Below are positions 43,771 to 53,800 of a stretch of DNA of 64,000 nucleotides, piece after piece; positions within the stretch are counted from its first letter, which is position 1, and each line of letters opens with the position of its first letter. The notes under the pieces are model-generated. The model did no database searches, had not been told where the DNA came from, and saw nothing but the letters and a program-made list of their open reading frames with translations. This DNA is from Octadecabacter ascidiaceicola. GTDB taxonomy: Bacteria > Pseudomonadota > Alphaproteobacteria > Rhodobacterales > Rhodobacteraceae. The position numbers and the translations under genes were made by a program. The stretch lies in NCBI RefSeq assembly GCF_900185015.1, contig NZ_FXYD01000002.1:613145-677144 (forward strand), in the 5' to 3' direction.

Positions 43771-44924
43771 TATATGCGGGGTCCGTTTCCGAGAGGGGTT
43801 GCTGGGGTGTCACTTGGGACACGACCATAGGCATGGGGTAATGAACAGGTTTTCAGTTCCGGCATGACGAGTTTGCCAAAGTGTTTGGCCTCATCAATGT
43901 GCGGATAACCCGAGAAGATGAAAGCACGAATACCCATCTTGCGATAGTCTTCGATTTTGGAAAGCACCTGATCGGCGGATCCCACTAGGGCTGCGCCACA
44001 GCCAGACCGCGCACGGCCAACACCCGTCCAGAGGTTCGGCTCAACGTAGCCGAATTTATCGGCCAATTCCCGTGCCTTAGTTTGATGTGAAACGCCCAGA
44101 GAAATGCTGTCATGGGCGCGATCGCGGATCAGTTTTCCGTATTCATCGTCCAGTTTGCTGACGAGGTGATCCGCGTACTCTCGGGCTTCCGCTTCGGTGT
44201 CGCGTACAATCATATGGACGCGCAGGCCGTAGTCGAGGGTGCGGTTATACTTCTTGGCCACGGCGTTCACGTCTTTCATACGCTGGGCGAGTTGTTCTTT
44301 GGGCTCAGGCCACATCAGGTAGACGTCACAATGCTGACCACACAGGTCCAGCGCGGCGGGGGAGTAGCCGCCGAAATACAAAAGTGGGCCGCCCGTTTGG
44401 TAGGGCGTCGCGGGTGCGGTGGGGACGTTTGCGAACTGGTAGACTTCGCCGTCGTAGTTAATTTCGTCCTGCGTCCACGCCTGTTTCAGTATTTCCACAA
44501 CCTCGCGGGAGCGTTGATAGCGGTAGCCGCTTTCGGCGACTTCACCAGGGAAATCGGATGAAATGACATTCAGGGTTAGGCGGCCCTTCATCATGTGATC
44601 CAGCGTTGCGATGGTGCGTGCCAGCATGATTGGCTGCACTTCTCCGCAACGGATCGCGGCGAGCATGTTTATCTTTTCTGTGAGTGGTGCCATGCCCGCA
44701 ACGAAGGACAAAGTGTCTTGGCCGACTTGGTAGCTGGACGGGGCGAGGATGTTGCGAAATCCTTGCTGTTCAGCCTCTAGAACGATGTCGCGGCAGTGTT
44801 CCCATGAGGAACGGAGCGCGCCATCAGGCACACCTAGATAGGCGTAATCATCTGAACACAAAGCAGAAAACCAGCTGACCTCTGATGCATCAAGATCGGC
44901 AGACGTGACTGGAACGATGCTCAT
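43770..44924 (-). CDS. SsuD/SmoC-like flavin-dependent sulfonate monooxygenase
   Basis: A 384-residue bacterial-luciferase-fold monooxygenase. The SsuD active-site elements are kept: the RVHMIV histidine/arginine, NLWTGVGRARSG with the flexible-loop arginine, and FSGYPHIDEA with Tyr and His. The SsuD cysteine near residue 54 is not conserved. LYFGGYSPAALDLCG and VYLMWPEPKEQ follow in the middle. It should use FMNH2 and O2 to split a C-S bond, releasing sulfite. With the AKR and flavin reductase it forms an SmoABC-like set, whose known substrate is sulfoquinovose. Confidence 0.78.
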   Translation of the reverse strand: MSIVPVTSADLDASEVSWFSALCSDDYAYLGVPDGALRSSWEHCRDIVLEAEQQGFRNILAPSSYQVGQDTLSFVAGMAPLTEKINMLAAIRCGEVQPIMLARTIATLDHMMKGRLTLNVISSDFPGEVAESGYRYQRSREVVEILKQAWTQDEINYDGEVYQFANVPTAPATPYQTGGPLLYFGGYSPAALDLCGQHCDVYLMWPEPKEQLAQRMKDVNAVAKKYNRTLDYGLRVHMIVRDTEAEAREYADHLVSKLDDEYGKLIRDRAHDSISLGVSHQTKARELADKFGYVEPNLWTGVGRARSGCGAALVGSADQVLSKIEDYRKMGIRAFIFSGYPHIDEAKHFGKLVMPELKTCSLPHAYGRVPSDTPATPLGNGPRI

Positions 44925-44983
44925 GATTCTCCTCCCCAGAGATCAGTATTCCTCTTGCGTAGCATCCCAAACGTAGTGCATCA

Positions 44984-44992
44984 ATACTGTAT
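44984..44992. promoter_or_regulatory. Candidate GntR operator
   Basis: ATAC-T-GTAT is a nine-base palindrome in the 100-base divergent spacer between the monooxygenase gene and the GntR gene, flanked on both sides by ATCAAT-like sequence (ATCAATACTGTATCAAT). GntR/HutC proteins bind short A/T-rich palindromes of this kind. Placement would allow control of both transcripts. Confidence 0.45.
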
Positions 44993-45024
44993 CAATTATT
45001 TCGCAACTTTAGGGAGGGGCGCAA

Positions 45025-45735
45025 ATGCCAGACCGTCAACGCCCCACGGCGCTGCCTAAATACGTTCAAATCGCAGAGATGTTGATCCGCGATATTGCCG
45101 CCGGAAGGCTGGCGGATGGCGCACGCCTGCCGCCTGAGCGAGAGCTGTCCCAAACGTTGAACACCGCAGTGGGAACCCTGCGCAAAGCGCTGGATCTATT
45201 GGTAGAAAAGAGCCTGCTGGAACGGGTTCAGGGGTCTGGGAATTACGTGCGGGCGCGGGCGGATGTGCCGTCGATATATTCGTTTTTACGTATTGAGCGG
45301 TTGCAGGGCGGTGGGTTGCCCACGGCTGAGGTTCTGTCAATTGACCAAATGGTGGCCCCGCGTGAAGCCAGGTTTTCCAGCCCGAACGGGTTTCGATTCC
45401 GCAGGTTGCGATTCATGGATCGCATTCCGGCGGCGATGGAAGAAATCTGGCTGGATTGCGCGGTGACGGATGTGGTGGATGAGGACGCGGTGTCTGAATC
45501 CCTTTACCTTTATTATTCCGAGGTCTTGGGCGTTGTTATCACCAGCGCCGAAGACAGGATCAACGTGGGATCTGTTCCAAATTGGGTTGATCCTCGATTT
45601 GGTTTACGGGCGGGTGAGATTGCCGGATATATCGAACGCACAGGGCGGTCGCACACCGGTGAAACTGTAGAATATTCAAGAACATGGTTCGATCCGAACC
45701 AGATCAACTACGTTTCGAGACTTGGGAAGACCTGA
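45025..45735 (+). CDS. GntR-family (HutC/UTRA-type) transcription regulator
   Basis: A 236-residue regulator: winged HTH at about 10-75 (LPPERELSQTLNTAVGTLRK) and a UTRA ligand-binding domain (about 90-230). It faces the monooxygenase operon across 100 bases and is followed three bases later by the Gfo/Idh/MocA gene. It most likely represses the monooxygenase-TRAP operon until its sugar ligand appears. AGGGAGGGG before the ATG is a strong ribosome-binding site. Confidence 0.88.
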   Translation: MPDRQRPTALPKYVQIAEMLIRDIAAGRLADGARLPPERELSQTLNTAVGTLRKALDLLVEKSLLERVQGSGNYVRARADVPSIYSFLRIERLQGGGLPTAEVLSIDQMVAPREARFSSPNGFRFRRLRFMDRIPAAMEEIWLDCAVTDVVDEDAVSESLYLYYSEVLGVVITSAEDRINVGSVPNWVDPRFGLRAGEIAGYIERTGRSHTGETVEYSRTWFDPNQINYVSRLGKT

Positions 45736-45738
45736 CAC

Positions 45739-46845
45739 ATGGACATGGTGAATTACGGCATTATCGGTTGTGGAATGATGGCGCGTGAGCACATTCAGAA
45801 TATCAACTTGCTGCCCCATGGTCGCGTGACGGTGGTGTTTGATCCAGTGCAGGAGCTGGCGCAAAATTGCGCGGTTTTGGCGGGTAAAGACGGGACGGGG
45901 CCAGAGGCCACGGTGGCCGAGACGCTGGACGATCTGTTGGCGCACCCTGAATTGGACGCGATCGTTATTGTCAGCCCGAATTACCTGCATGCCGCCCAAT
46001 TGCATGAAATCGTTGCCAAGCGGCCCTTGCCAATCCTGTGTGAAAAGCCACTGTACACCGACCCTGCGGATGCAGCGAAGTTAGATGCCTTGTTTGACGG
46101 CTATCCGCATCCGGTTTGGGTCGCGATGGAATACCGCTATATGCCGCCAGTGGCTGCTTTGATTGAGCAGGCAGAGCAGGCGACGGGCGGGATTTCGATG
46201 CTCACCGTGCGCGAACACCGCTTTCCGTTCTTAGAGAAAATTGGCGACTGGAACCGATTTAACGAGAACACGGGTGGCACATTGGTTGAGAAGTGCTGCC
46301 ATTTCTTTGACCTTATGCGTTTGATATTAAAGGCGGAACCAGTGCGGGTTATGGCATCTGCGGGGCAGGCGCTGAACCATTTGGACGAATGTTACGACGG
46401 GCGCACGCCTGACATTTGGGACAATGGATATGTGATCGTTGATTTTGACAGCGGCGCGCGTGCCATGCTTGAGCTGTGCATGTTCGCCGAAGGGTCGCGC
46501 TATCAAGAAGAGATCAGCGCCGTCGGACCGAAGGGCAAGATCGAATGTTTGGTTCCAGGACCCGGGCGGTTCTGGCCGGAAAAGCTCGGACCGGCGCCAA
46601 TCCCGCAGGTGATATTTTCACCACGGGCACCGCAAGGGCCGATTTCGATGGATATCCCTGTGGACCCGACGTTGCTGGACGCGGGCGATCACAACGGATC
46701 GACGTTCTACCAGCATCAACGGTTCAACGCCGTTGTGCGCGGACAGGGCGCTGTTGAGGTCACGCTTGAGGATGGCGCCAAGGCCGTCGCGATTGGCATG
46801 GCCGCGCAGGAAAGTGCACGTACGGGGCAGGCGGTTTCGTTGTAG
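45739..46845 (+). CDS. Gfo/Idh/MocA-family oxidoreductase
   Basis: A 368-residue NAD(P)-dependent sugar oxidoreductase. YGIIGCGMMAREHI is the Rossmann motif and CEKPLYTD carries the conserved EKP lysine. NTGGTLVEKCCHFFDLMRLI (about 180-200) holds the catalytic-type histidine. The family oxidises or reduces sugars and inositols. It shares a transcript with the GntR regulator and may act on a sugar of the SmoABC-like pathway; the exact reaction cannot be read from the sequence. Confidence 0.82.
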   Translation: MDMVNYGIIGCGMMAREHIQNINLLPHGRVTVVFDPVQELAQNCAVLAGKDGTGPEATVAETLDDLLAHPELDAIVIVSPNYLHAAQLHEIVAKRPLPILCEKPLYTDPADAAKLDALFDGYPHPVWVAMEYRYMPPVAALIEQAEQATGGISMLTVREHRFPFLEKIGDWNRFNENTGGTLVEKCCHFFDLMRLILKAEPVRVMASAGQALNHLDECYDGRTPDIWDNGYVIVDFDSGARAMLELCMFAEGSRYQEEISAVGPKGKIECLVPGPGRFWPEKLGPAPIPQVIFSPRAPQGPISMDIPVDPTLLDAGDHNGSTFYQHQRFNAVVRGQGAVEVTLEDGAKAVAIGMAAQESARTGQAVSL

Positions 46846-46848
46846 AGC

Positions 46849-46893
46849 CAGAAAATCTAGGATTTTCTGTTTCAAAATCTCTATGAGATTTTG
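46849..46893. repeat. Two consecutive A/T-rich perfect hairpins between convergent genes
   Basis: CAGAAAATC-TAG-GATTTTCTG (46849-46869) and CAAAATCT-CTATG-AGATTTTG (46873-46893) are perfect nine- and eight-bp stems. The first begins right after the oxidoreductase stop; the second contains the stop codon of the convergent dioxygenase gene in its loop. They may end transcription in both directions, and resemble short palindromes seen between genes in related genomes. Confidence 0.6.
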
Positions 46894-47633
46894 GCGTCTC
46901 TGGTCCTCAGGATCGGAAACCAATCGGTTCGCAATTTCTGTCCTTGAACCATGCCGTGGCCCGGAAAGGGCGGTGAAGTGGGGCCGGGGCGTTCGGTGTA
47001 TCGCGCGTCATCGCCAAGCAATCGCAGGGAAAAGGCGCGGCGGCGGGAGGTGGTTTCATTGCCGCGTGCGCCGTGCAAGACATGGTAATTGAACGCAACC
47101 GCGTCGCCAGCCTCCATCGGATATTCGCAGATTTCCATGCCTTCCGCGTCCGGGTCCGGCACGGGCATGTAGTCGTCCTCGTTTGGATAGAACGCGGTTT
47201 CGGCGAGCCAGCGGGTCGGCAGGACGGGCTTGGGCCATTTGTGGGATCCAGCAACGCAACGCAAAGACGCATCCGTCACCGGATCAAGCGGCGACCAGAA
47301 GCTGACGGTTTGCTGACCTTCAACGAAATAATAGGGGCCATCGCTGTGCCACGGCGTCGGTTTTGACGTGCCCGGTTCTTTGACCAACACGTGGTCATGA
47401 AACAGCTGCACGGTTTGGCTTTGCATCAGGTCGGCGGCGACTTCAGCCGCGGGGCTGTCGCGAATGACGCTTTCGAACTCGGGGATGCGCTGCCAGTTGC
47501 AATAGTCATCAAAGAAGCGACCTTTTTCATCCGACTTCAGGTTTTCAGCGGCGTAGGGGCCGGGCTCAGCCATGTTGCGCTCAACTCCGGCGCGTAACCA
47601 CCATCCGCTAATGGGATGTACCGGCTGCTTCAC
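46881..47633 (-). CDS. PhyH-family Fe(II)/2-oxoglutarate dioxygenase, 5'-truncated
   Basis: A 250-residue reading frame. From residue 13 (LRAGVERNMAEPGPY) it matches phytanoyl-CoA-dioxygenase-like proteins; the iron ligands H and D (PWHSDGPYYF) and the distal H (NYHVLHGARGN) and the 2-oxoglutarate arginine (RRRAFSL) are intact. The first 12 codons (MKQPVHPISGWW) do not fit the family, which normally has about 30 further N-terminal residues. The break at about 47597 meets an IS110-type remnant, so the gene has lost its true start and perhaps its promoter. It is probably inactive or reduced. Confidence 0.7.
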   Translation of the reverse strand: MKQPVHPISGWWLRAGVERNMAEPGPYAAENLKSDEKGRFFDDYCNWQRIPEFESVIRDSPAAEVAADLMQSQTVQLFHDHVLVKEPGTSKPTPWHSDGPYYFVEGQQTVSFWSPLDPVTDASLRCVAGSHKWPKPVLPTRWLAETAFYPNEDDYMPVPDPDAEGMEICEYPMEAGDAVAFNYHVLHGARGNETTSRRRAFSLRLLGDDARYTERPGPTSPPFPGHGMVQGQKLRTDWFPILRTRDAKIS

Positions 47634-47862
47634 CCAGCAGGTTAGGCTGAGCCAAGTTCAGGCGGCTAAGATCATCATGATGCGGCCGCATCGTTGGCCA
47701 GACATCAGCTTTGGCGATTGGTTGGCTCGTGCTTCAGAGCGCATGCATCGAAACAAGGCCGCCGCCGCTCTCGCCAATAAACTGGCGCGTATGGCTTGGA
47801 ATATATTGAGACGCAAAACGGCGTTCGACGCCTGGAGAGATGAGGTTGCTGTCGGCGTCTAA
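47600..47862 (+). pseudogene. IS110-family transposase, C-terminal remnant
   Basis: The frame ending at 47862 reads WLARASERMHRNKAAAALAN then KLARMAWNILRRK, matching the C-terminal helix of IS110-family transposases (pattern W...L..R....A.ALANK.AR..WA.L). The N-terminal DEDD domain is absent. The left end abuts the truncated dioxygenase gene at about 47597. Confidence 0.55.
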
Positions 47863-48223
47863 GCCGAAACAGCCCAAAGGAGTTCGCGATAGATCGAAAG
47901 CATGGAGCGGAAAACTACACCCCCAGAATCTAAGGCCCATTAGGTCATAACCGACCTGTCCGCTAATGAGATCACGGTGCGAGCGTAACTCCAAAAAGGC
48001 CACGACCCGCGTGTCGATCAATAGGCCGGATACATATGAGTGATTCCCGAGAACATGCGAGAAATCACTTGCGAACAGCAGCCGGTACATACATCTGGGC
48101 CGGGCACGTCGGTCGGCATGGCCTTTGGCGCAAAGACCATGCCGCAGGGCGGAAGGCCGCCTGGAGCCCAAAGGCACAAATGCTGCATCCTGTATGAATG
48201 ACCGCTATGGCCTTTCTGCCCTG
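47863..48223. other. Gene-free IS flank
   Basis: No gene is supported. The sequence after the transposase remnant looks like the non-coding right end of the same element and then decayed intergenic repeat. GAATGACCGC at 48196-48205 is the reverse complement of GCGGTCATTC found at 15699 and 27884. Confidence 0.4.
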
Positions 48224-50047
48224 TTACTTGAGAAACAACGAGATGTGAGTTCCCGTTGTATCGCTTGTCAGGTTGAACTCTGCCCCGATGGATGTGCTTC
48301 GTCGCTTCATATTGGCGATGCCGTTTGCCGGGTGTTCGCATGTTGCCTGTTGCTCTGGATCAAAGCCCTTACCGTTGTCGGAAATTCGTATTTCCTGTTC
48401 ATTGACGTAGATTGTGATGGTATCGGCCCCGGCATGTTTGATCACATTGGTGATGGCTTCCTGAACAATTCGAGCCAGATGCAGGCTTTGCGAGGGGCCG
48501 GGATTGGGCAGAACCGGTTCGCCATGAACCTGCCAGTCAAATGCGATGCCATGTTCTGACAATAACCCCTCCAGCCTTGTGCGCAGCATACCTAGCAGTG
48601 TTACAAGGCTGTCGTGATTTTCCATGCTGTCAAGCATCAGCGCGAGGTCGCGCAATGCATCTTCCAACGCGCGACGGATTTTTCCGTCGCCGGTATTATT
48701 GCTTTCCATATAGGCTAGCGTGCTGACCAGTTGCCCGCCGATCCCGTCATGCAGGTCCAACATGATGCGGTCGCGTTCCTCGGCGATTGCTTCACGTCGT
48801 TTCACCTCGGCCAATTCGGCAAAGCTCTCCTCAAGCTCAGCAGATTTCAGTTCAATCGTGTCGTTGAGCGAGGCGGTCAGGGTTTCGTAGCCGTGTAGAG
48901 AATGGATGAGGCGTGACAGGATCAGCCAGATACAGGCCAGCGACATGACCAATGGCATCAGCTGGAACAGATGCATCGTGCGGCTGGGTGCGCTGGTGTA
49001 TAACAGACAGACTTCGTAGATGCCCAAGCCTAACGCGGTGCTGAGACAGCCGAAGAAAACGCAGAAATCCAATGGCGTCAACAGCGAACGATTCAACCAT
49101 AACATGATCAGCACGACAAAACCCGAAGGTACCGTGATCAGCAGATTGCCCCAGATCGACAGACTAAAAGCATAGCCTGACGGGCTGAACAGGATCACAA
49201 CGCCAAGGCCAGTCAGTGCAACTGCATGCGTGATCTGGGGCCATCTGAGCGGAAGCTGCAGAAAACCCTGCAAAAACTTCAGGATCAGCAAGACATAGAT
49301 CGACACACATGTCAGCCAGAAAGCCGTCCACAGTTTATAACCGCCAAACGAATAGCCATAGCCATAATGGGCCAGAAATCCGGTTGCTGTAGCACAGGCG
49401 AGCCCAAGCCACAGATATTCCCGCTCGCCTCGCCGAAAGCTCCATATCACCAGCAATGCAGCCATCAGTACGATCATCAGCCCTAGGGTAAACCTGGCCA
49501 GCCCCGGCCCCCAGAAGTGGCGCCAGGATTGATAGGGGGCCAGAACCCGCAGCGGCGCATAGTAAAAGGGTTGCAGTTCCAACCCCTCGCTGGGAGTTCC
49601 GTAAAGGGTTATGTCGAACTGAAGGGTTTCGCCTTGCAAGGTCGCCTCTGGCAAGGGGATCAGCAGGGGCGTGTTCCACAGCCGCCTCGGCGGGGAATGA
49701 GCAAACACAAGCTGCCCGTTGACCCAAAGGTCGATATTGTCTGAAATTTTAGGGAGATAGAGCGCCCGAAGCTCTGCCGGAGCGTTGGGCCGGGCGTTGG
49801 GCTGGGCGACCTCAAAGCGCAGGTAACGCGCTTGGGTCCCGGCATTGGGGGCCATGGGCGTGAACAGGGGAAGGTGCTGCGGTGCGACGGTGCTGCAATC
49901 TTGCGTGTGGCAAATGGACAGCTCCGTGATCATCTGCGCGCCCGGGATCGGGCGGATACGGCCAGTATCCAGCAGATAGATCAGCACCGCCAACCCGAAA
50001 ACCCAGGCCATCATGCCAAAAGAAACCCGCACCAGACGCCCGTTCAC
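48224..50047 (-). CDS. NarX-type sensor histidine kinase with 7TM-DISM sensor
   Basis: A 607-residue membrane kinase starting with GTG, which overlaps the regulator stop (GTGA). An N-terminal helix and a periplasmic beta-rich domain (about 30-175, LWVNGQLVF) precede seven membrane segments (about 180-385) of 7TM-DISM type. A coiled coil (about 395-430, ELKSAELEESFAELAEVKRR) leads to a HisKA_3 domain with H433 (LDLHDGIGG) and an HATPase domain (EAITNVIKHAGA, DNGKGF). It phosphorylates the NarL-type regulator encoded just upstream. The pair is divergent from the giant surface protein. Confidence 0.9.
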   Translation of the reverse strand: MNGRLVRVSFGMMAWVFGLAVLIYLLDTGRIRPIPGAQMITELSICHTQDCSTVAPQHLPLFTPMAPNAGTQARYLRFEVAQPNARPNAPAELRALYLPKISDNIDLWVNGQLVFAHSPPRRLWNTPLLIPLPEATLQGETLQFDITLYGTPSEGLELQPFYYAPLRVLAPYQSWRHFWGPGLARFTLGLMIVLMAALLVIWSFRRGEREYLWLGLACATATGFLAHYGYGYSFGGYKLWTAFWLTCVSIYVLLILKFLQGFLQLPLRWPQITHAVALTGLGVVILFSPSGYAFSLSIWGNLLITVPSGFVVLIMLWLNRSLLTPLDFCVFFGCLSTALGLGIYEVCLLYTSAPSRTMHLFQLMPLVMSLACIWLILSRLIHSLHGYETLTASLNDTIELKSAELEESFAELAEVKRREAIAEERDRIMLDLHDGIGGQLVSTLAYMESNNTGDGKIRRALEDALRDLALMLDSMENHDSLVTLLGMLRTRLEGLLSEHGIAFDWQVHGEPVLPNPGPSQSLHLARIVQEAITNVIKHAGADTITIYVNEQEIRISDNGKGFDPEQQATCEHPANGIANMKRRSTSIGAEFNLTSDTTGTHISLFLK

Positions 50048-50682
50048 AACACACCAATTTTCGAGGCACGTGCCACGGCTTCCATATTTGTACCGACTTC
50101 CAGCTTGCGGTAGATATTGGTGATGTGATTGCCCACGGTGCCCGCGCTGATGCCCAACTGCCCGGCAATCTCCTGACGTTTGTACCCACGGGCCACCGCG
50201 CGCAGGATTTCTGTCTCGCGCTCGGTCAGGGGCGAGGCCTCGGGTGTGGTCACTGTGCCGTCCTTCACGATGGCCAGCAGATGGCGCGCAATCGACGGGC
50301 TGATCGGGCTGCCGCCTTCCAGTACAGTTAGGATATCCTCGCCAATCTGATCAAGCCCCCCGCCTTTGAGGATATAACCCTTGGCCCCGGCCTGAATGGC
50401 CTCGACCACGCGGGTCTCATCGCCAAAGATCGACACCACCATGGCATCCACCGGCCAGTCCGCCTGAACGCAGGCGCGCACTGCTTCAATCCCTGACCCG
50501 TCGGGCAGGCCGATATCCACCAGCACCACGCGGGGGCGCAGATCAAAGAGCATGTTCAGCCCCTGATCCAGCGTCATGGCATGACCCACCAGTGTGACCC
50601 CATCGGTCGCCCCCACGGCATCAACCAGCCGCGCGGCAATGTCAGCACGGTCTTCGATGATCAGGACGGGAGTATCGGACAC
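50044..50682 (-). CDS. NarL-family response regulator
   Basis: A 212-residue regulator. The GTG at 50682 is chosen because AGGAGG stands seven bases before it and the protein then starts VSDTPVLIIEDRAD; an ATG 11 codons upstream would place that site inside the gene. The receiver has D56 (VLVDIGLPDGSG) and lysine in YILKGG; the LuxR-type HTH (about 145-212) shows LTERETEILRAVARG. It pairs with the following kinase and may control the divergent autotransporter gene 133 bases away. Confidence 0.9.
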   Translation of the reverse strand: MSDTPVLIIEDRADIAARLVDAVGATDGVTLVGHAMTLDQGLNMLFDLRPRVVLVDIGLPDGSGIEAVRACVQADWPVDAMVVSIFGDETRVVEAIQAGAKGYILKGGGLDQIGEDILTVLEGGSPISPSIARHLLAIVKDGTVTTPEASPLTERETEILRAVARGYKRQEIAGQLGISAGTVGNHITNIYRKLEVGTNMEAVARASKIGVL

Positions 50683-50815
50683 TTCGGAACCTCCTTTGAA
50701 ACGCCATTCAAGCACAGCCTAGCAGAGTGGCGACAATATCACATGTGTGAATCCACACATATGCGCGCGCTCATCATTCGTTAATTTACGTAAGCGATTT
50801 GGGAGGACTCATTTG

Positions 50816-53800
50816 ATGACACGCCAAAACTGTTTGCGAACACAACAGCGCTGGATGGCCAGCGCCACGATGCTTTTGGTGGTGGTTTTGGGGCTTTCTG
50901 TCGGTTCCGCACGTCCTGTCGAGGCGCAGGCGATTTGCCAGTCACCCATTACCAGATCTGTAGTGAATATCACTGCAAATGGTTGCCAATCCCAACTACC
51001 GTCTGCTGGCGTCGACTATTGGCAAGTTAACAGCTTGTCTTCTTCGGGGGATTTTCGGATCGGCGTGCGTTATGCTGGCCTTACATCCGAAGCTATTCTC
51101 CTCATTACAAAATTTGGCACTAACATAGTGCCAGTTCGGTGCAATGGACCAAATTGTGCGACGGCGACCCGTTGTCAGATTGGGGTGTCATGCGTTTTCT
51201 CAGCGCAACTTGGGCGTAACGGAGTGGAATTTACTGCATCGGGAGGTGCCGGTACCGAATTGTTTACAGTTGGCCCTGTTATTGTTTCCGGACCACTTTT
51301 CGGCGGACAAGCAACAGCTGACTGGTCGATGACCTTTCCCAACGGATCCCAAATCGCACCGGGACAAATTCAGCCCGTACGATTCGCGGTCCATGCCAAT
51401 ACGCTATTAGAAGGTTTGGGCAATGGTTCGTTTGACATTGGCCCCGGTTTGATTGATCCCGGCCTTTTTCCAGCGCAATTGCCCGCCGATGGGTTCTGCG
51501 GCCCCGGTTCCACCGCAAGGTCCGATGGTACGATCGTGCGGTTTCGGGGGTTGACCCTTGCGGGGGCGAGCAGTTGCAATTTTGATTTTGGGATCGGGGC
51601 TTTGGGCAATTTAACCGGTGGTACGGTGAATTTCCTGACTTCGCCGTTGACGATAACAGTAAATGGAGAGCAGCGCGCGCTGCCCGCCCAAGCCCGGAAT
51701 TTGACCAAACTCTCAGGCCAGTTGCCTATCCTGTCCATCGACACCCCGGATATCGTGCAAAACGGCGCGGTGATGGAGATCGGGTTTCGCTATGCCAGCC
51801 CGTATATAAACTCGGGCCATACCAATGGCAGCTTTGATTTCGATCCCGTTGCCTTCGCGCCGGGGCTGACCATCGTGCAGGAACCGCAATTCACCAATTG
51901 CGGTCCGGCAACATCCACGGTCGTGTCCGCAACCTTGCGCCATATTCGTAGCATTGATGTCTCAAACGGCGGATTTTGCCAGATCCGCATGTCTGTAAAG
52001 GTCCCGACGCCCGCGTATCGGACCAACTATAGCCTGATCACCGGCCCGATTGGTGGGTCTCTGGGCGGAGTCATTCATGTAGATAGCACCCCGCCAGTAC
52101 AGCATTTCACCGTCGCCGGTTCCAATGAAAACCTGCGGCCCGCCACCATGACGATGCAGGTGAACCCGCCCGATGCTTTGGGCGGTGTCCAGCGCAGGAT
52201 CCGCTACAACATATCACTGCCCGCGGGCCTGCCCACCCCCGGTAACATCAGTTTTGACCACAATACGGCACATCTGGCGGCAGGGGTGACACTGGATACC
52301 GGCAGCTTGCCGCTCAACCCGTGTGGGGCGGGATCGTCCATTACGTCAGCAGGCGGCGCGGGCTTTTTCACATTGAACAATGGTCGGCTTTTGCCCGGGC
52401 AAAGCTGTAGTTTTGAAGTGGCGATCAATGTGCCTGTTGGTCTGGCCCCGGGAAGCTATACCCAGCTCACCAGCCCGGTGAGAAGCACGGTAAGTGAGGT
52501 GCCCCTGACGTCCCCCGCTGCCACAGCACCATGGAGCGTCACCTCACCTGATGCCGCCACCCTTGCCATGCAGTTGATCCCAGCCTCAGCCGTCGCAGGG
52601 GCGGCGCGCAGCATCCGCTATACGGTCAACCTTCCTGCAAGTGGGCCTCAACCCGACCGGATCGAATTTGACCATGATGTTGCGTTCTTTGTACCAGAGG
52701 TGATGTTTGATACGTCGAATGTGCCTTCCAACCCTTGCGGGGCGGGATCCTCTTTCGTGTCATATGGGTCGGCGTCACAATACCAGTTGCTGGGTGGTAA
52801 AGTTGCACCGGGCGCAAGCTGCACGTTCGACGTGCCAATCCTGACCGCTGGCGTCGCTCCGGGCAACTATGAACAACGCACCAGCTCCCTGCGCACGGTG
52901 ATTGGTGCCACGACGTTCACCAGCCCCGCCGCCAGTTCAACTTTAACCGTCGCCGTTCCTCCTCTGCCTTCAGAACCGGCCACGCTTGCCCTTCAAATTT
53001 TGCCGGAACATGCCCGGGCCGGGGAGCCGCGGACCTTTCGATATACGCTCACTTTGCCCGCGAATGTGAACCCGGCCCAAAGTATTGGTTTCAGCCACAA
53101 TACGGCCTTTGAAGCACCGGGGGTGACCGTTGATCTGGCGAACACCAACACAACCGACCCTTGCGGGGCGGGATCTTCGCTGAATGTGACAAGCGGAAGC
53201 GGGGTTTTCGAACTGGTTGGTGGAACCTTAGAGGCAGGCACTGAATGCAGTTTTGATGTGACCGTAGATGTACCGAACACGACGCCAGCCAAGCAAATCT
53301 ATTCAAGAACCAGTCAGGTCATAACTGTTGCGGCGGGTCAGACCTTGACCTCTCCGCTGGTTGTGACGCGGTGGGTTGTGGTCACCCCGTTCTTGACCGG
53401 CGCCACGTTAGATATGCAGGTGACACCCGCTTCTGCGCCTGCGAACGCACGGCGGACAATCACCTATACGATCAGCATACCAACAAACGCACCGCCGCTT
53501 AGCAATGCCGTGTTTGGGCACGATATTGATCACGTCGCGCCCTCAACCTTAGCCCAACAAGGAATATTTTTTGATCACCCGTCATTGCCGACTTCGATGT
53601 GTGGCACTGGTACTCTCCTTCATAGTGTCACTTCAGTGCGTCAAGGTAGTGGTTTTAATCTCGCGAACCTAGAACTAACGCCGGGGTTCACCTGCACCTT
53701 TAGCGCGGCATTCGATATCCCTGATGCCGTCGCAGCGGGACTGGCCCCCGGAACATATTCAATTCCCACACGAGCAATCAGGATAGCTAACACCCAGGAC

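Noticed and set aside
48125..48559. 144-codon plus-strand ORF at the end of the kinase gene
   Set aside because: It overlaps the kinase HATPase region antisense and begins in IS flank; no domain.
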